A DNA stretch of 64,000 nt from Pseudomarimonas arenosa. Lineage in GTDB: Bacteria > Pseudomonadota > Gammaproteobacteria > Xanthomonadales > Xanthomonadaceae. The notes under the pieces were generated by a model that had not been told where the DNA came from, ran no database searches, and saw only the letters and a program-made list of their open reading frames with translations. The translations under genes and the position numbers were made by a program. Positions within the stretch are counted from its first letter, which is position 1. Each line of letters opens with the position of its first letter. The stretch lies in contig NZ_JACYTR010000003.1 in NCBI RefSeq assembly GCF_014841215.1, positions 1-64,000 on the forward strand. The letters are read 5' to 3'. Below, in pieces: positions 25,387 through 35,053 of this stretch.

Positions 25387-25791
25387 GTGGAATCGCAAGA
25401 TCTTCGAAAGGCCGGACTCAAGGTCACCCATCCGCGCATGCGTGTGCTGGAAATTCTGGAAACCTCAAGTCCGCGGCACATGACCGCCGAAGACATTTAT
25501 CGCCAGTTGCTGGAGTCGCAGGACGATATCGGCCTGGCCACCGTGTATCGGGTGCTGACCCAGTTTGAAGCGGCTGGTTTGGTGATGAAGCACAACTTCG
25601 AGGGCGGTCAGGCCGTGTTTGAACTCGATCGCGGCAAGCATCACGATCACATGGTCGATGTCGATACCGGCAAGGTGATCGAGTTCGTCAGCGACGAGAT
25701 CGAGCGCCTGCAGCACCAGATCGCCGAAAAGCACGGCTATCAGATCGAGGACCACAGCCTGGTTCTGTACGTGCGCAAGAAGAAATCGTAG
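25387..25791 (+). CDS. fur: Ferric uptake regulator Fur
   Basis: A 134-residue metal-dependent repressor of iron-uptake genes. The N-terminal winged helix holds LRKAGLKVTHPRMRVLEIL, DIYRQLLESQDDIGLATVYR and VLTQFEAAGLV. The dimer/metal domain has GKHHDHMVDVDTGKVIEF, with the HHDH metal ligands and no C-terminal cysteine pair. Start: GTG at 25387 follows GGAGGA, so the longer ATG start at 25312 is rejected. Divergent from bamE. I did not see a convincing Fur box in the shared upstream region. Confidence 0.96.
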   Translation: MESQDLRKAGLKVTHPRMRVLEILETSSPRHMTAEDIYRQLLESQDDIGLATVYRVLTQFEAAGLVMKHNFEGGQAVFELDRGKHHDHMVDVDTGKVIEFVSDEIERLQHQIAEKHGYQIEDHSLVLYVRKKKS

Positions 25792-25812
25792 GCCGCTTTC
25801 ACTGGCTCGAAC

Positions 25813-25836
25813 GCTGCGCCAAGGCGCAGCCTATGG
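25813..25836. repeat. REP-like hairpin at fur-recN junction
   Basis: GCTGCGCC (25813-25820), loop AA, GGCGCAGC (25823-25830), followed by CTATGG. It matches the pair at 11984-12041 in layout and tail. It lies in the 39-base gap between convergent fur and recN, and its tail overlaps the recN stop codon at 25831-25833. It may serve as a two-way transcription barrier. Confidence 0.6.
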
Positions 25837-27516
25837 AACCACCGGCTCGGAATTTGCGGCGCGATCCAACAACTGCCTGGCCAGGGTGCGGGTGGCTGCG
25901 GTGATTTCCACGCCGCCCATCATGCGTGACAGCTCTTCGACCCGTTCCGTCTTTCCGAGGCGCTGAATGGCACTGCTGGTCTGGCCTTCCTGGGTAACCT
26001 TGCTCACTCGGAAATGCTGATGCGCCTGGGCGGCAACCTGGGCCAGATGAGTAACGCAGAGCACCTGACGCTTTTCACCCAACTGGCGCAGCTTCTGCCC
26101 AACGACCTCGGCCACTGCGCCGCCAATGCCGCTGTCGACCTCATCAAAGATCAGGGTGGGCAAGGCATCGGCGCCCAGACTGGCGACTTCGATCGCCAGG
26201 CTGATGCGCGCCAGTTCGCCGCCGCTGGCGACGCGCCGCAGGGGGCGTGCCGGCTGCCCTGGGTTGGCGCTGACCATGAATTCCACTCGCTCGGCGCCCA
26301 ACTCATTGGGTTCGCCAGAATGCCGCTCGAGTGCGACCTCGAAGCGGCCGCCGGCCATGCCGAGTTCGCTCATCAAGGCCGACACCGCATCCGAGAGCCG
26401 TTGTCCGGCCTGGGCGCGAATCGCTGAAACGACAGCGGCGGCGCCTTGCCAGGCTTGTTCCGCCTGGCTGAGTTCGGCCTCTGCGCGGCGTCGCTCCTCT
26501 TCCAGATTGTCCAGCCGACTGACCCGCTTGTTCAGCTGATCACGTACAGCCTCCAGCTCTTCCATGGTGCAGCGATGCTTGCGCGCCAGGTCGTGCAGCT
26601 CGCTGAGCTCTTCGTCCAGCCGATCCAGGCGGGCCGGGTCGAGGTCGAGATCGTCCTGAATTCGCTCAGCGTTGGCAATCGCCTCGTCGACCTGGATGGC
26701 AGCGCTGCTCAGCAGTTCAATGGTGTCCGCCAGCTCCGGCGCATGCTGTACCGCACGCTGCAAAGCGGCGCTGGCGCTTTGCAACTGGCGTCGGGCACCA
26801 CGGCCGGTTTCATCGGCCAGGGCCTGCAGCCCTTGCTGCAGACTGGCGAGGATGTCCTGCGCTGCGGCTTGCCGACGATGATCGGTCTGCAGCGTGCTCA
26901 GATACTCTGCACTGAGCTGACGGCGCTCCAGTTCGGCCAGATGATGACGCAGCAGCTCGATTTGCTCGGCGTCGCCATGTTCGGCTTCGAGTTCGCTCAG
27001 CGAGCGTCGACAGTCGCGCCACCGTCGGTGGGCTGCCGACAGTGCTGTCAGTGCGCTGGGTTCGGCGGCGAACGCATCCAACAAGGCCAACTGCTGGCGC
27101 CGATCAAGCAGCGCCTGGTGCTCATGCTGACCGTGGATTCCGACCAGCAGGGCGCTGAGTTCGGCCAGTTGGCCCAGGGTGGCCGGTCGCGAATTGATCC
27201 AGGCGCGGGAGCCGCCATCGGCGCGAATCACGCGACGCAGCAGGCATTCGCCGTCCGACTCCAACTCGGCCTCGCGCAGCCAATGGGCAGCCGATGCCGC
27301 GCCGTCGAGCTCGAATTCGGCGATCAGCTCGGCCTTGGACGCACCGTGACGCACTACGCCAGCGTCGGCGCGCGCGCCGGTGAGCAACAGCAGAGCGTCG
27401 ACCAGCAGGCTCTTGCCGGCGCCGGTTTCGCCAGAAATCACGCCCATGCCGGGGCGCAATTCAACCTCGATCTCGGCGGCAATCGCGAAATCCTTCAGAA
27501 ACAGGCGGCTGAGCAT
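25831..27516 (-). CDS. recN: DNA repair protein RecN
   Basis: A 561-residue SMC-like ATPase that helps repair double-strand breaks. The N-terminus has MLSRLFLKDFAIAAEIEVEL and the Walker A GVISGETGAGKSLLVDALLL. A long coiled coil fills the middle (about residues 160-370), and the C-terminal head has RRVASGGELARISLAIEV and the Walker B LIFDEVDSGIGG. The start at 27516 matches the family N-terminus; the in-frame extension to 27702 runs into the hrcA promoter region. No LexA-type dyad is visible just upstream. Confidence 0.96.
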   Translation of the reverse strand: MLSRLFLKDFAIAAEIEVELRPGMGVISGETGAGKSLLVDALLLLTGARADAGVVRHGASKAELIAEFELDGAASAAHWLREAELESDGECLLRRVIRADGGSRAWINSRPATLGQLAELSALLVGIHGQHEHQALLDRRQQLALLDAFAAEPSALTALSAAHRRWRDCRRSLSELEAEHGDAEQIELLRHHLAELERRQLSAEYLSTLQTDHRRQAAAQDILASLQQGLQALADETGRGARRQLQSASAALQRAVQHAPELADTIELLSSAAIQVDEAIANAERIQDDLDLDPARLDRLDEELSELHDLARKHRCTMEELEAVRDQLNKRVSRLDNLEEERRRAEAELSQAEQAWQGAAAVVSAIRAQAGQRLSDAVSALMSELGMAGGRFEVALERHSGEPNELGAERVEFMVSANPGQPARPLRRVASGGELARISLAIEVASLGADALPTLIFDEVDSGIGGAVAEVVGQKLRQLGEKRQVLCVTHLAQVAAQAHQHFRVSKVTQEGQTSSAIQRLGKTERVEELSRMMGGVEITAATRTLARQLLDRAANSEPVVP

Positions 27517-27652
27517 GGTGGCGGGCGCGGGCTGGGGTGGGCGCGAGGGCGGCAACGGTAGCATGCGGCTGCGGAGTCGCCAATCCACGACCCTGCAGCC
27601 GCCCGAAAACGGCCATATCGAAACGCGGGCTTGTGTTCCGACCGCCTGGGAC

Positions 27653-27672
27653 GTATCTATTGACCTAGATAC
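27653..27672. promoter_or_regulatory. Perfect 7-base dyad between recN and hrcA
   Basis: GTATCTA (27653-27659), spacer TTGACC, TAGATAC (27666-27672). It lies 18 bases before the hrcA GTG, inside or just after its likely promoter, in the 173-base divergent gap with recN. Symmetry suggests an operator. It does not match the CIRCE sequence TTAGCACTC-N9-GAGTGCTAA. The bound protein is unknown. Confidence 0.4.
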
Positions 27673-27689
27673 CCGAACTGCACTGCGCC

Positions 27690-28721
27690 GTGACCCCAGC
27701 ACTCGATCAACGCTCCCGTGCCCTTCTGCGTGCCTTGATCGCCCAATACGTGCGCGATGGCGTGCCGGTGGGCTCGCGTACCCTGGCCAAGCACAGCGGT
27801 CTTGATGTCAGTCCGGCCACCATTCGCAACGTGATGGCCGATCTGGAAGATTTCGGTCTGGTATCGACGCCGCACACCTCGGCCGGTCGCATCCCCACGG
27901 CCCAGGGCTATCGCCTGTTCGTCGACAGCCTGCTGCAGGTGTCCGAGCCGCAGGCCAATGAAGTAGCCAATCTGCGCGCTCAGCTGTCGGCCAGTCAGGG
28001 CACTCAGCAGCTGCTCAGCAGTGCCTCGGAATTGCTCTCGGCGATGACCCACTTCGTCGGCCTGGTCACTGTGCCGAAACGGCAGCAGTTTGCCTTTCGA
28101 CATATCGATTTCGTGCCGCTGGATGGCCAGCGCCTGCTGGTGATCCTGGTGTTCACCGACAACGAGGTGCAGAACCGCATCGTGCAAATGCCGCGGCCGT
28201 TCGAGGTCTCGGAGCTCGAGCAGGTGGCCAACTATCTTAACTCACAGTTCAGTGGACTGACCTTGCCGGAGATCCGCGGTCGGCTGCAGCGCGAGCTGCG
28301 CGAAGCCAAGAGTGCCGTCGAGCGCGCCCTGGCCTCGGCAGCCGAGCTGTCGGAAACGGCCTTTGCCGACGCCGAGGGAGAAGACGTGCTGGTGGCCGGG
28401 CAGACCCGCTTGATGGGCGTGCAGGACCTGTCCGATCTTGATCGCCTGCGCGAACTATTCGAAGCGTTCTCACGCAAGCGTGAGCTGGTGCAATTGCTGG
28501 AGCGCTGCATCAATGCCAAGGGTGTGCGGCTGTTCATTGGCGAGGAGTCCGGCGTTGCTACCTTGGATCAATGCTCCCTGGTGACCGCGCCCTATGGCGT
28601 CGACGGCAAGGTGCTGGGCGTGCTGGGCGTGATCGGACCGACTCGCATGGCCTATGAGCGGGTGATTCCGGTAGTGCAGGCGGCGGCGCAGGCGGTGGGC
28701 GCTGCCATCGCTCGCGGCTGA
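27690..28721 (+). CDS. hrcA: Heat-inducible transcription repressor HrcA
   Basis: A 343-residue repressor that binds CIRCE operators, usually upstream of groESL. The N-terminal winged helix reads LDQRSRALLRALIAQYVRDG, then GSRTLAKHSGLDVSPATIRN and VMADLEDFGLVSTPHTSAGR, the HrcA signature. The GAF-like C-terminal part includes VTAPYGVDGKVLGVLGVIGP. Start is GTG at 27690. It heads the hrcA-grpE-dnaK-dnaJ cluster. No CIRCE is visible in this cluster, so control of the cluster here appears to be through sigma-32. Confidence 0.96.
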   Translation: MTPALDQRSRALLRALIAQYVRDGVPVGSRTLAKHSGLDVSPATIRNVMADLEDFGLVSTPHTSAGRIPTAQGYRLFVDSLLQVSEPQANEVANLRAQLSASQGTQQLLSSASELLSAMTHFVGLVTVPKRQQFAFRHIDFVPLDGQRLLVILVFTDNEVQNRIVQMPRPFEVSELEQVANYLNSQFSGLTLPEIRGRLQRELREAKSAVERALASAAELSETAFADAEGEDVLVAGQTRLMGVQDLSDLDRLRELFEAFSRKRELVQLLERCINAKGVRLFIGEESGVATLDQCSLVTAPYGVDGKVLGVLGVIGPTRMAYERVIPVVQAAAQAVGAAIARG

Positions 28722-28751
28722 GACGAGCCCGGTGGCAAGGCCGATCAGGCC

Positions 28752-28780
28752 CTTGAAATCTCTGCCAGCGACCCCCAACT
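28752..28780 (+). promoter_or_regulatory. Sigma-32 promoter upstream of grpE
   Basis: CTTGAAA at 28752-28758 and CCCCCAACT at 28772-28780 with a 13- to 14-base spacer. This fits the heat-shock sigma factor consensus CTTGAAA-N13-17-CCCCATNT closely. It lies about 105 bases before the grpE ATG and just after the hrcA stop. Confidence 0.8.
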
Positions 28781-28885
28781 GCCCCGCAGGCGGTGCTGCT
28801 GGGGCGGTTTCCGCGCACTGATATGGCCGGTCGCCTTGCGGCCTGGCCGACACCCATCAAGACTGACGACATAAAGGTGGAAGCA

Positions 28886-29410
28886 ATGCAAGCGACCGAC
28901 GCTCATTCGGCCGAACACGATGAACAGGCTGGAATCGACGCCCGACAGGACGACGCCATTGATTCGCTGGGGGCTCGTGTTGCCGAGCTCGAAGCCGCGC
29001 TGTTGGCGGTGAAGGACGAGCAATTGCGCGAACGCGCCGAGTTGGATAACCAACGCAAGCGCCTGACGCGCGACGTCGAACAGGCGCGTCGCTTCGCCAA
29101 CGAGCGGCTGCTGAACGAGCTGCTGCCGGTGATCGACAACCTGGAGCGCGGCCTGAACGCCTCCGGCGGCCAGGATGGCCTGCGCGAAGGGGTTGAATTG
29201 ACCCTACGTCAGCTGCAGAAGGTGACCGAAGACAATGGCCTGACGGCAATCGATCCGACCGGTCAGCCATTCAATCCCGAGCATCATCAGGCCATGAGCA
29301 TGGTCGACAGCGCCGAGCACCCGTCCAATACGGTGGTGCAGGCCATGCAGAAGGGCTATCTGCTCAATGGCCGCCTGTTGCGCCCGGCCCTGGTCGTGGT
29401 TTCCAACTAA
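28886..29410 (+). CDS. grpE: Nucleotide exchange factor GrpE
   Basis: A 174-residue cochaperone that releases ADP from DnaK. An acidic N-terminus precedes a long dimerising helix (about residues 35-95, LEAALLAVKDEQLRERAELD and NQRKRLTRDVEQARRFAN). The beta-domain follows, with INPEHHQAM-like PFNPEHHQAMSMVDSAEHP and YLLNGRLLRPALVVVS. The ATG at 28886 follows AGGTGG; the upstream in-frame region is not homologous. It lies between hrcA and dnaK. Confidence 0.96.
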   Translation: MQATDAHSAEHDEQAGIDARQDDAIDSLGARVAELEAALLAVKDEQLRERAELDNQRKRLTRDVEQARRFANERLLNELLPVIDNLERGLNASGGQDGLREGVELTLRQLQKVTEDNGLTAIDPTGQPFNPEHHQAMSMVDSAEHPSNTVVQAMQKGYLLNGRLLRPALVVVSN

Positions 29411-29423
29411 TTGCCGCCAAGCG

Positions 29424-29452
29424 CTTGAAAACGCTCGGCAAGCTCCCCACTT
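29424..29452 (+). promoter_or_regulatory. Sigma-32 promoter upstream of dnaK
   Basis: CTTGAAA at 29424-29430, a 14-base spacer, then CCCCACTT at 29445-29452: essentially a consensus sigma-32 promoter. It lies in the 96-base grpE-dnaK gap, 54 bases before the dnaK ATG. This gives dnaK its own heat-shock start in addition to read-through from the grpE promoter. Confidence 0.88.
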
Positions 29453-29506
29453 CAAAACACAGCAGCGGTCGCCCCGGCCGCGAACAAGAAATCTGGAGAA
29501 CTCATC

Positions 29507-31435
<1,929 letters not shown>

Positions 31436-31583
31436 TTTGTGATTAGTGATTCGTGATTCGCAGTCAGCAGCTGGCGGCGAATGCGAATCTCGAGTCAGAA
31501 CCACGCGATCCGTCAGGCGCTGTGCTGCAGCGCCTGATGCCTTTAACGAATCACCAATCACGAATCACCAATCACGGCTGCAA
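31436..31583. repeat. Octamer-array element between dnaK and dnaJ
   Basis: The full 148-base dnaK-dnaJ gap. The left arm (31432-31460) is repeated GTGATTTG, GTGATTAG, GTGATTCG and the right arm (31546-31577) is its inverse, CGAATCAC, CAATCAC units, so the transcript can fold into a long stem. The interior holds a perfect 10-base hairpin (annotated at 31513-31537). The dnaJ ribosome-binding region therefore lies at the foot of the stem. It has the same layout and gap length as the element at 12671-12818. Confidence 0.75.
31513..31537 (+). terminator. Hairpin in dnaK-dnaJ element
   Basis: TCAGGCGCTG (31513-31522), loop TGCTG, CAGCGCCTGA (31528-31537): a perfect 10-base-pair stem. It is followed by GCCTTTAACG, only a short T-run, so it could attenuate or serve as an mRNA processing site giving less DnaJ than DnaK rather than end transcription fully. 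Confidence 0.45.
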
Positions 31584-32705
31584 ATGAAACGCGACTATTA
31601 CGAAGTTCTGGGTGTCGGCAAGACTGCCACTGAGGACGAGCTGAAAAAGGCCTATCGTCGATTGGCGATGAAGCATCATCCTGATCGCAATCCGGGCGAC
31701 AAGGCGGCTGAGGACAGCTTCAAGGAGGCCAAAGAGGCCTACGAGGTGCTGTCCGACGGCGGCAAGCGGCGGATGTACGATCAGTACGGTCATCAAGCCT
31801 TTGAAGGCGGCATGGGCGGTCGCGGTGCCGGGCCGGGTTTTGCCGATGTTGGCGACATCTTCGGTGACATTTTCGGCGACATCTTCGGCGGTGGCCGCGG
31901 GCGGCAGCAGGCACGGCGCGGTAGTGATCTGCGCTATGTGGTCGATCTTGATCTGGAAGAAGCGGTTTCCGGCATCGAGAAGCAGATTGTCATTCCGACC
32001 TTGGCCAGCTGCGAGCCCTGTGGCGGGACCGGCTCGGAAGACGGCAAGGCCACCACTTGCGGTACCTGTCGTGGTCAGGGCCGGGTGCGCATGCAGCAGG
32101 GTATCTTCTCGGTGCAGCAGGCCTGTCCGCACTGCGGCGGAACCGGCAAGGTCATCAGCAACCCCTGCAAGTCGTGTCGCGGCGCGGGCCGGCTGGAAAA
32201 GGAAAAGACCCTCGCGGTGAAGATTCCGGCCGGGGTGGATACGGGCGATCGCATCCGCCTGGGCGGCGAAGGTGCGGCCGGCCCGAACGGTGCACCGGCC
32301 GGTGATCTGTACGTCGAAGTGCAGGTGCGTGAGCACGCCATCTTCCAGCGTGATGGCGACGATCTGTACTGCGAAGTGCCGATTCGCTTCTCACAGGCGG
32401 CCTTGGGCTCTGAACTCAAGGTTCCGACTTTGAACGGTGAAGCGATCATGCGCATTCCGGCCGAGACGCAGACCGGCAAGCTGTTCCGTCTGCGCGGCAA
32501 AGGCGTGAAGTCGGTGCGCAGCAGCGCGCCGGGCGATTTGCTCTGTCGGGTGGTGGTGGAAACCCCGGTCAAACTGACCAAGCGGCAGCGTGAGCTGCTG
32601 GAAGAGTTTGAGTCGACCTTTGAAGGTGCCGAAGAAGCCCATTCACCGCGCGCCACCTCCTGGCTTGACGGCGTGAAGTCGTTCTGGGAGAAGATGACTA
32701 CCTGA
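31584..32705 (+). CDS. dnaJ: Chaperone DnaJ (Hsp40)
   Basis: A 373-residue DnaJ that delivers clients to DnaK and stimulates its ATPase. The J domain (1-70) has [20 protein letters not shown] and the HPD motif in [11 protein letters not shown] Gly/Phe region follows. Four zinc repeats are present: [24 protein letters not shown] and CKSCRGAG. No good Shine-Dalgarno sequence precedes the ATG at 31584, because the leader is the repeat element. The in-frame extension upstream is repeat DNA. Confidence 0.98.
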   Translation: MKRDYYEVLGVGKTATEDELKKAYRRLAMKHHPDRNPGDKAAEDSFKEAKEAYEVLSDGGKRRMYDQYGHQAFEGGMGGRGAGPGFADVGDIFGDIFGDIFGGGRGRQQARRGSDLRYVVDLDLEEAVSGIEKQIVIPTLASCEPCGGTGSEDGKATTCGTCRGQGRVRMQQGIFSVQQACPHCGGTGKVISNPCKSCRGAGRLEKEKTLAVKIPAGVDTGDRIRLGGEGAAGPNGAPAGDLYVEVQVREHAIFQRDGDDLYCEVPIRFSQAALGSELKVPTLNGEAIMRIPAETQTGKLFRLRGKGVKSVRSSAPGDLLCRVVVETPVKLTKRQRELLEEFESTFEGAEEAHSPRATSWLDGVKSFWEKMTT

Positions 32706-32802
32706 TCGGTGGCGGGGTGGCATTCGGTGCGTCTCGGGCGCACGCTGCGCGACATCTCGCCAAGTCGACCGATCAGCTTCGACCCGCCACGCAGGAGCCT
32801 TC

Positions 32803-33525
32803 ATGAACACCACGATTGTCTGGCTGCACGGCGCCACGGGTCGAATGGGGCGGGCGATTCAGGAAGTCGCAGGCGACTTCAATTCGATGGCGATCCTTGC
32901 GCTGGCACGCGAGGGTTCGCGGCCGACGGACAAGCCCGCCGTCATCATCGATTTCAGCTTGCCCGATGGTTTGATCAGTGCCGTTCAGATGGCGGCTGAA
33001 CAGGGTGTTCCCCTGGTCAGCGGAACTACCGGGCTGGTGGAAAGTCATTGGCAGGCGCTGGATGAACTCTCGCGTCGTCAGCCTGTCCTGCATGCACACA
33101 ACTTCAGCCTCGGCCTCGCTGCCACGCGCAAGGCTGCGGCGCTACTGGGCGGCTTGCTCGACTGGGACTGCGAGATCGTCGAAACTCATCATCGATTGAA
33201 GCGCGACGCGCCGTCCGGCACGGCCTTGTCCTTGGTCGAATCGGTGCGCAGCGCCCGCAGCCAGGATGTTTCCTGGCAGGATCGCATGGCCGAGTCACGG
33301 CTGGGCGAGCGCCGCCAGCCGGGTTCACTGGGCATCGGCAGCCTGCGTGGCGGCAGCGTGGTCGGCGATCACAGCGTTCATTTCCTCGGCGATGGCGAAC
33401 GCGTTGAATTGACCCACCGCGCCGATGACCGGCGGATCTTCGCTCGCGGTGCGCTGCATGCTGCGCAAAAGATCATCGGCAGGCCAACAGGCCGATATCA
33501 GTTGGATCAGGTGTTATGGGGCTGA
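32803..33525 (+). CDS. dapB: 4-hydroxy-tetrahydrodipicolinate reductase DapB
   Basis: Reduces 4-hydroxy-tetrahydrodipicolinate in the diaminopimelate/lysine pathway. At 240 residues it is about 30 shorter than E. coli DapB, with the missing part between GATGRMGRAI and VIIDFSLPDG in the nucleotide-binding half; xanthomonads share this short form. Catalytic and binding motifs are intact: SGTTGLVE, HNFSLG, ETHHRLKRDAPSGTALSL, VVGDHSVHF and FARGALHAA. CAGGAG precedes the ATG. It overlaps the following GNAT gene by ten bases. Confidence 0.95.
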   Translation: MNTTIVWLHGATGRMGRAIQEVAGDFNSMAILALAREGSRPTDKPAVIIDFSLPDGLISAVQMAAEQGVPLVSGTTGLVESHWQALDELSRRQPVLHAHNFSLGLAATRKAAALLGGLLDWDCEIVETHHRLKRDAPSGTALSLVESVRSARSQDVSWQDRMAESRLGERRQPGSLGIGSLRGGSVVGDHSVHFLGDGERVELTHRADDRRIFARGALHAAQKIIGRPTGRYQLDQVLWG

Positions 33526-33806
33526 GCGCTGATGCCGGCGTCGAGCACTTGCCTGCACTGAATCGCTTTCAGCAGCACACAGCGATGGGCCCGGCGGTAC
33601 TTGAATATCGGATCGAAGGCGATGTGCTGAGCGCGCTCAGCACGCGGGTGCCGGATGCTGCGCGCGGTCGCGGGGTCGCCCAGCAACTCACCGAAGCGAT
33701 GCTCGACTTTTGTCGGCAGCAGCAGCTGGCACTGCGTCCTCTGTGCAGCTACACGGCGGCCTTCGTCGCACGGCATCCGCCGCAGGACGTACAGGTGCTC
33801 GAATAG
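33516..33806 (+). CDS. YjdJ-like small GNAT acetyltransferase
   Basis: A 96-residue minimal GNAT-fold protein of the COG2388 type. The acetyl-CoA pyrophosphate loop region reads STRVPDAARGRGVAQQL, followed by EAMLDFCRQQQLALRPLCSY and the C-terminal AAFVARHP, which is the family pattern. Substrate unknown. It starts ten bases before the dapB stop, so translation is coupled. The first 10-12 residues do not align with the family as I know it, so a slightly later start is possible. Confidence 0.82.
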   Translation: MGLSADAGVEHLPALNRFQQHTAMGPAVLEYRIEGDVLSALSTRVPDAARGRGVAQQLTEAMLDFCRQQQLALRPLCSYTAAFVARHPPQDVQVLE

Positions 33807-33870
33807 TCGCTGGACCGCGACGAAGCATGGGCAGCGGTTCGACCCACTTTGAACCGATGGGCAATCGCAG

Positions 33871-34626
33871 CTATTCCCACTCACGCGACCTCAGCACCAG
33901 CCGCCGCCGCGGTCGGCCAATCTGGTCTAGGAAGCGATTGAATACGACAGTGGCATTGGCTTGCATAAGGGCGATGTGCTGCTCGGTGTCGGCGAGAATC
34001 TCGGCCGCTCCGTAGTTGAGGCCGCAGCTTTCCAGCTCGCGACGGTACTCGGGATTGCTGAGCCAGCGCTCGATCAGCGGCCGATCCATCTCCAGGTGAA
34101 ACTGGAAGCCGTAGGCGTTGTCGCCATAGCGAAACGCCTGGTTCTCGCAGCTGTCGGTTCGACCGAGGTGGACTGCATCGTGCGGGATATCGAAGGTGCA
34201 GCTATGCCACTGGAAGATCGGTGATTGCTGGGCCAGCGGGGCCAGCACCGAGTCGTGCTGCGCGTGTTCAGTGGGTTGCCAGCGGTACCAGCCGATCTCA
34301 TCCAGGTGATGCCGTCGCACAGTGGCCCCCAGGGCGTGGGCGAGCAGCTGCGAGCCGAGGCAGATGCCGAGCACCGGCTTGCCCTGGCGCAGGGCCCGTT
34401 CGATACAACGCAACTCGGTGCGAAGATGAGCGCGGTGGGCCTGATCGGAGACGTTCATTGGCCCACCGAGCACGATCAGCCCCTGATAGCGATCGACATC
34501 GGGTTGCGCTTCAGGCTCGCGTTCGAAGTTGACGAAGCGAATGCGATGCCCACGGGCGCGGATCAGCGCATCCAGTGTGCCCAGCGGCTCAGCGGCCACA
34601 TGTTGGAAAACCAGAACCTTCGACAT
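33871..34626 (-). CDS. Class I glutamine amidotransferase-like protein
   Basis: A 251-residue class I GATase domain protein. The nucleophile elbow is GKPVLGICLGSQLLAHALGA with the catalytic Cys, and the His-Glu pair lies in FQFHLEMD. Free-standing members of this kind (COG0518) act as amidases on glutamine or gamma-glutamyl compounds; the acceptor here is unknown. The ATG at 34626 (MSKVLVFQHV) starts at the conserved first strand. It is followed upstream on the same strand by a GFA gene (13-base gap). Confidence 0.88.
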   Translation of the reverse strand: MSKVLVFQHVAAEPLGTLDALIRARGHRIRFVNFEREPEAQPDVDRYQGLIVLGGPMNVSDQAHRAHLRTELRCIERALRQGKPVLGICLGSQLLAHALGATVRRHHLDEIGWYRWQPTEHAQHDSVLAPLAQQSPIFQWHSCTFDIPHDAVHLGRTDSCENQAFRYGDNAYGFQFHLEMDRPLIERWLSNPEYRRELESCGLNYGAAEILADTEQHIALMQANATVVFNRFLDQIGRPRRRLVLRSREWE

Positions 34627-34639
34627 GGTGTAGCACCGA

Positions 34640-35053
34640 CTAAACAGCGCCCTTGCGCGGCAGCCCGTCATCCGCGGGCGTGGCCCAGGCGACGTGGCTG
34701 TCCCAGAACACGTGCGCTTGCGGCTGGCGATCAACGGCATCGCGTATCTGGGCAAAGGCGATATGCAGCTCACCCGCCCAGCGCGACGATCTGAAGAACA
34801 ACGGGCTGCCACAGCGGGCACAGAAGCCGCGCTCGGCCTCGGGGCTCGAGGCGTACCAGCGCAGCTGCTGCTCCGGGTCCTGGATCTGGCAACGCTCAGC
34901 GGCCATGCCCAGCCAGGTCACATAGCCGGCGCCGTGGGCGTGTCGGCACATGTTGCAGTGGCAGTGTGCCAGCCACTTCGAGGGAAGGGCCAGTTCAAAG
35001 CGGACGGCACCGCATTGGCATTGGCCGCTGGCCTGACTGATCAGGTCGCCCAT
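34640..35053 (-). CDS. GFA-family zinc-binding protein
   Basis: A 137-residue protein of the glutathione-dependent formaldehyde-activating (GFA) family. Zinc ligands are seen in GQCQCGAVRFEL, HCHCNMCRHAHG and RGFCARCGSPLFF. Despite the family name, most members have no proven activity with formaldehyde. It overlaps the PhzF-like gene by 13 bases and precedes the amidotransferase, so the three probably form one operon. Confidence 0.9.
   Translation of the reverse strand: MGDLISQASGQCQCGAVRFELALPSKWLAHCHCNMCRHAHGAGYVTWLGMAAERCQIQDPEQQLRWYASSPEAERGFCARCGSPLFFRSSRWAGELHIAFAQIRDAVDRQPQAHVFWDSHVAWATPADDGLPRKGAV

Noticed and set aside
27517-27689. CIRCE element in front of hrcA
   Set aside because: TTAGCACTC-N9-GAGTGCTAA is absent; only the different GTATCTA dyad is present.
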